Assembly: GCA_023254445.1 (NCBI GenBank) | Contig: JALRLN010000075.1 | Location: 1-6,588 of the forward strand | Reading direction: 5' to 3' | DNA length: 6,588 nucleotides | From: Candidatus Poseidoniaceae archaeon | Lineage (GTDB): Archaea > Thermoplasmatota > Poseidoniia > Poseidoniales > Poseidoniaceae | Part shown: positions 4,237 to 6,588 of the stretch, in pieces | Numbering within the stretch: position 1 is the first letter of the stretch | Layout of the letters: each line of letters starts with the position of its first letter | Notes under the pieces: generated by a model | What the model saw: the letters and a program-made list of their open reading frames with translations, nothing else | What the model was told of the DNA's origin: nothing | Database searches by the model: none | Program-made: the position numbers and the translations under genes

Positions 4237-6521
4237 CGGCGGGTGCGCATTCGCTTCTCGTACTCCTTTTGGAGGATTTTACAGCGACGGACCTGTTCCT
4301 TCGCCATGGCCAATTCGTCTGCACTAAGGCCCCGCGGCTCCGCCTGTTCAAAACACTTGATTGCGTCAGGGTACCGCTCCATTTCGGCGTACGCAACACC
4401 CATGTTGTACAGCGTTTGACCTCGCACCTGAGCAGGTCGGATCAACATGGCCTGGTGGTAGGCTTCGACACATTTGGGATAATCCTCCATGTAATAGAAA
4501 CAGTTGCCGCGTGCGTTCAACACAAGGATCACCTTGTCTTCGTCATCGGCAAGCAAGGAGAGTGCTTTGTCGAAGCAATTCAAGGCTTCACGGAATTTTT
4601 TCGCGTCCAGAAGTTCAGTTCCACGGTTGAACCATTCACGACCCTGGGCTCGTTCTTGCTCGGGCGTTGTTGTACGAACCTGTTGGGCTTGAGCGGCCGT
4701 GACGTCCAGAGCTGCTGCAACAAGGTCGAGCGAGGGCTCGTGTTCAACAGGCGTCGCCGTCGGTTCTGGTTCCACAGGCGTCAGCAGAAGCAAGGATGGG
4801 TCCGCCGCGGCACCCGCTTCGTTCGACAACGCGTCGGCCGTCACGGCGGGTTCGACGGGCGTGAGGAGGAGGGCTTCACTCGGATCCACACTCTGAGGCG
4901 CATCGGGCGCGGCGTCCATTGCTTCGTCGACGATGTGTTGCTCGGCAGGGTCCACGACGGACACCGCGTCAACGCTGTGGCCAGTGGGTGTTTCATTCAA
5001 CTGGATGGACTCGTTCAGTGCAGCACCTGAGAGGGCGTTCGCTTTTGCATGGCATTTCGCCGCCTTCTCAAGTTCACCAGCGGATTCCAACGCCTTCGCC
5101 ATGCCCGTCCACGCGCTTGCATCGTCCCCATCGGACGTGACTTCGTGCTTCCAAAGTCCGATGGCTTCGAGGTGCTCTTGACGCAAACTGTGCGCGCGTG
5201 CCCTGATTCGTGGCAAGTCTTCGCCAAGCAAGGTCAGCGCTTTGGTGGCGAGCGAGGGTCCTTCGGGAATGGTCCGTGGCTGTCCCTCCAACCGTTCGAG
5301 GGCTGCGGCTTCACCTTCGCCAAGCGCCACGAGCCACATGGCCAGTGCATGACGGTCAGGTGACGGTGCCTCGGGCGTTAGCCGGTCCATGGCCTCGATG
5401 TACCATCGGTCGGGTGTTTCCGTGCGATCAAGCACCGCCCACCGACGGACGAGCACTTCCTCGCCAGCACCGTGGTCCACGGCGGCATCGTAGGCTGCGA
5501 GGGCTTGTTCTCGCTCGCCACGAGCAGCGTGCAGGTCACCAATGAGCCCATGCGTTTGGGGGTCGGTGACGTCCAACCGCAACGCGTGTTGAGCAGCACC
5601 ACGAGCATGGTCATCGAGGTTCAATCGATGCATGCCAACGGCTGCGACCCTCCACGCACGTGCGTCGTTTTTCGCGAGCGATTTCAGATGAGGTTTGAGC
5701 AACGCTACGGCTTGCTTTGGATGACCTGCATCAAGTTCGGATTGCGCCATGTTGATCACGGACTCAAGATCCACCACCTCGCTGGTCGGCGGCGGGTCGG
5801 TTGGCGTGTTTTCATCGGTAGAGGCTGCAATAGCCTCTTGCGCCTGCTGCTGCGCAGCGACAACCGTGGCGGCAGCCCGTAGTTCGGATTCATCCAGACG
5901 ACCGTCGCCGTCAACGTCGTGATGCGATGACTCCTCGAGCACAGCTTGGGCGTCGCTCACACCTGCCTTTCGCATCGCCCTTGTGAGGTGCTGGTCCTCC
6001 CACGTGGCAGAGGTCGTGGGCCGCTCAGATGGCAGGTCGGGTGTTTGCGCTTGGTTGCTCGCGCATCGTCGACGGATGTCCAACAATTCAGGGTGGTTCG
6101 GGTAGTGGGTCAACGCCCGCGTGGCCATGGCCTCGGCCCCTCCCACGTCCCCCATTCGCTCAAGGAGGACCGCCAGGTTGGCCGTTGCTGGAGCATTTTC
6201 TGGTTCAAGGTCAAGGCAGATGGTGAACGATTGCTTGGCACCTTTCGCGTCGCGTTGCCCTTCCAGAAGGACGCCCCGGTTGTACCACGCCATCGCATTG
6301 GAGGGGTCCAATCCAATCGCCTTGTTGATCTGCTCGAGCGCACCGACGTGGTCTTTCTGGCGGGAAAGACGCTCGCCTTCGCGGAGGAGGTTCATGGCCT
6401 CGACCTCGACCTCCGTGGGCCCATCGGTGACGTCTTCGGCCATGGTCCCAAATGCCATTCGGATTGTGGATAAGTGTTGTTGCTCCACGGTTGAATCGGA
6501 GCCTTGGAGAACTTCGCGCAC
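4233..6521 (-). CDS. Large TPR-repeat protein with an EF-hand-like calcium loop
   Basis: The frame codes 762 residues from a GTG at 6521, with no signal peptide or membrane segment seen. TPR units lie at about 42-143 (three, with GERL..Q.D..GALEQINKAIGLDPSN typical), 252-351 (three, degenerate), 468-497 and 626-728 (C-terminal). TPRs bind partner proteins. Between the first two blocks, residues 202-213 (DVDGDGRLDESE) match the EF-hand loop, with Asp at 1, 3, 5 and 9 and Glu at 12, suggesting Ca2+ binding. A Pro/Glu/Ala-rich linker (about 500-620) has LLLTPVEP twice (551-558, 578-585). No enzyme motif is visible; a scaffold role is inferred. The start is uncertain: the frame has no stop from 6521 to the window edge, and ATGs at 6458 and 6443 (MAEDVTDG) are alternatives. 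I favour 6443 biologically, since the first 26 residues look unlike the rest and a TATA-like site fits. The stop overlaps the TrmB-type gene start. Confidence 0.85.
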   Translation of the reverse strand: MREVLQGSDSTVEQQHLSTIRMAFGTMAEDVTDGPTEVEVEAMNLLREGERLSRQKDHVGALEQINKAIGLDPSNAMAWYNRGVLLEGQRDAKGAKQSFTICLDLEPENAPATANLAVLLERMGDVGGAEAMATRALTHYPNHPELLDIRRRCASNQAQTPDLPSERPTTSATWEDQHLTRAMRKAGVSDAQAVLEESSHHDVDGDGRLDESELRAAATVVAAQQQAQEAIAASTDENTPTDPPPTSEVVDLESVINMAQSELDAGHPKQAVALLKPHLKSLAKNDARAWRVAAVGMHRLNLDDHARGAAQHALRLDVTDPQTHGLIGDLHAARGEREQALAAYDAAVDHGAGEEVLVRRWAVLDRTETPDRWYIEAMDRLTPEAPSPDRHALAMWLVALGEGEAAALERLEGQPRTIPEGPSLATKALTLLGEDLPRIRARAHSLRQEHLEAIGLWKHEVTSDGDDASAWTGMAKALESAGELEKAAKCHAKANALSGAALNESIQLNETPTGHSVDAVSVVDPAEQHIVDEAMDAAPDAPQSVDPSEALLLTPVEPAVTADALSNEAGAAADPSLLLLTPVEPEPTATPVEHEPSLDLVAAALDVTAAQAQQVRTTTPEQERAQGREWFNRGTELLDAKKFREALNCFDKALSLLADDEDKVILVLNARGNCFYYMEDYPKCVEAYHQAMLIRPAQVRGQTLYNMGVAYAEMERYPDAIKCFEQAEPRGLSADELAMAKEQVRRCKILQKEYEKRMRTRR
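6465..6475 (-). promoter_or_regulatory. Possible TATA-like element for the TPR gene
   Basis: On the minus strand ACTTATCCACA is the only A/T-richer patch near the gene's 5' end. Its centre is about 26 bases before the ATG at 6443, the distance of an archaeal TATA box from a start site. A leaderless transcript beginning at 6443 would fit, and no Shine-Dalgarno is seen before that ATG. The match to a TATA consensus is poor. Confidence 0.22.
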
Positions 6522-6588
6522 CTGCGATGTGCATGGAGGTGCTTCGGTCGATCCTTGGATTGGAATTTGTTCAACTCCCCGCCGGGCG
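6522..6588 (-). other. Window edge: TPR reading frame still open
   Basis: Reading the TPR frame upstream of the GTG at 6521 on the minus strand gives no stop to the end of the window, and no ATG, GTG or TTG in that frame either. This is either untranslated leader or more of the gene; the window cannot decide. Confidence 0.5.

Noticed and set aside
3157..4419. 420-residue + strand frame
   Set aside because: It lies antisense to the TrmB-type gene, shows no domain or family pattern, and is explained by GC-rich codon bias on the opposite strand.
4209..5030. 273-residue + strand frame
   Set aside because: It is antisense to the C-terminal third of the TPR gene, with composition typical of a shadow frame and no recognisable motif.
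6465..6473. Perfect DnaA-box-like TTATCCACA on the minus strand
   Set aside because: It is single, within or just before a gene, and the genome looks archaeal, where DnaA is absent; chance or a TATA-like element is more likely.

Overview
The window has two unlike halves that meet inside one reading frame near position 1400-1420. The right part (about 1404-6588) is compact and GC-rich. It holds the 3' end of a malate dehydrogenase gene on the + strand, converging on a four-gene minus-strand cluster. In transcription order the cluster is: a long TPR protein with an EF-hand-like loop, a TrmB-type regulator with a C-terminal V4R-like domain, an A-type (IscA/ErpA/HesB) Fe-S carrier, and a YgfZ/GcvT-like folate-binding protein. 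TrmB regulators are mainly archaeal. Together with ATGA stop/start overlaps and weak or absent Shine-Dalgarno sites, this suggests a compact euryarchaeal genome, perhaps of the marine Poseidoniales (MGII) kind. That taxon is an inference from general knowledge and was not tested.

The left part (1 to about 1400) looks different. It has long AT-rich non-coding stretches, short repeats and hairpins, and two tandem members of a lysine/glutamate-rich, probably coiled-coil family I do not recognise. The first (ATG at 177) is intact, 195 residues. The second (ATG at 1260) matches the first over roughly its first 50 codons and then runs in frame into the last ~100 residues of malate dehydrogenase. 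The switch falls at a short stretch, coding Glu-Arg-Thr, that both parents share. The dehydrogenase therefore lacks its NAD-binding domain and its catalytic Asp/Arg/His. Either foreign (virus- or eukaryote-like) DNA has replaced the 5' part of mdh, or two unrelated molecules were wrongly joined in cloning, amplification or assembly. The short shared sequence at the join makes an artefact a serious possibility.

Layout: 1-176 AT-rich leader with short direct repeats; 177-764 coiled-coil gene; 765-1259 non-coding DNA with two hairpins, three GGCGCC sites, a 14-bp palindrome and five copies of CTTGTACTT; 1260-1715 chimeric frame; 1709-6521 the minus-strand cluster, whose first frame stays open to the window edge. 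Working together, the A-type carrier and the YgfZ-like protein point to Fe-S cluster delivery or repair. The cysteine-bearing TrmB-V4R protein directly upstream is a plausible metal, redox or ligand sensor for them. The role of the TPR protein is unknown.
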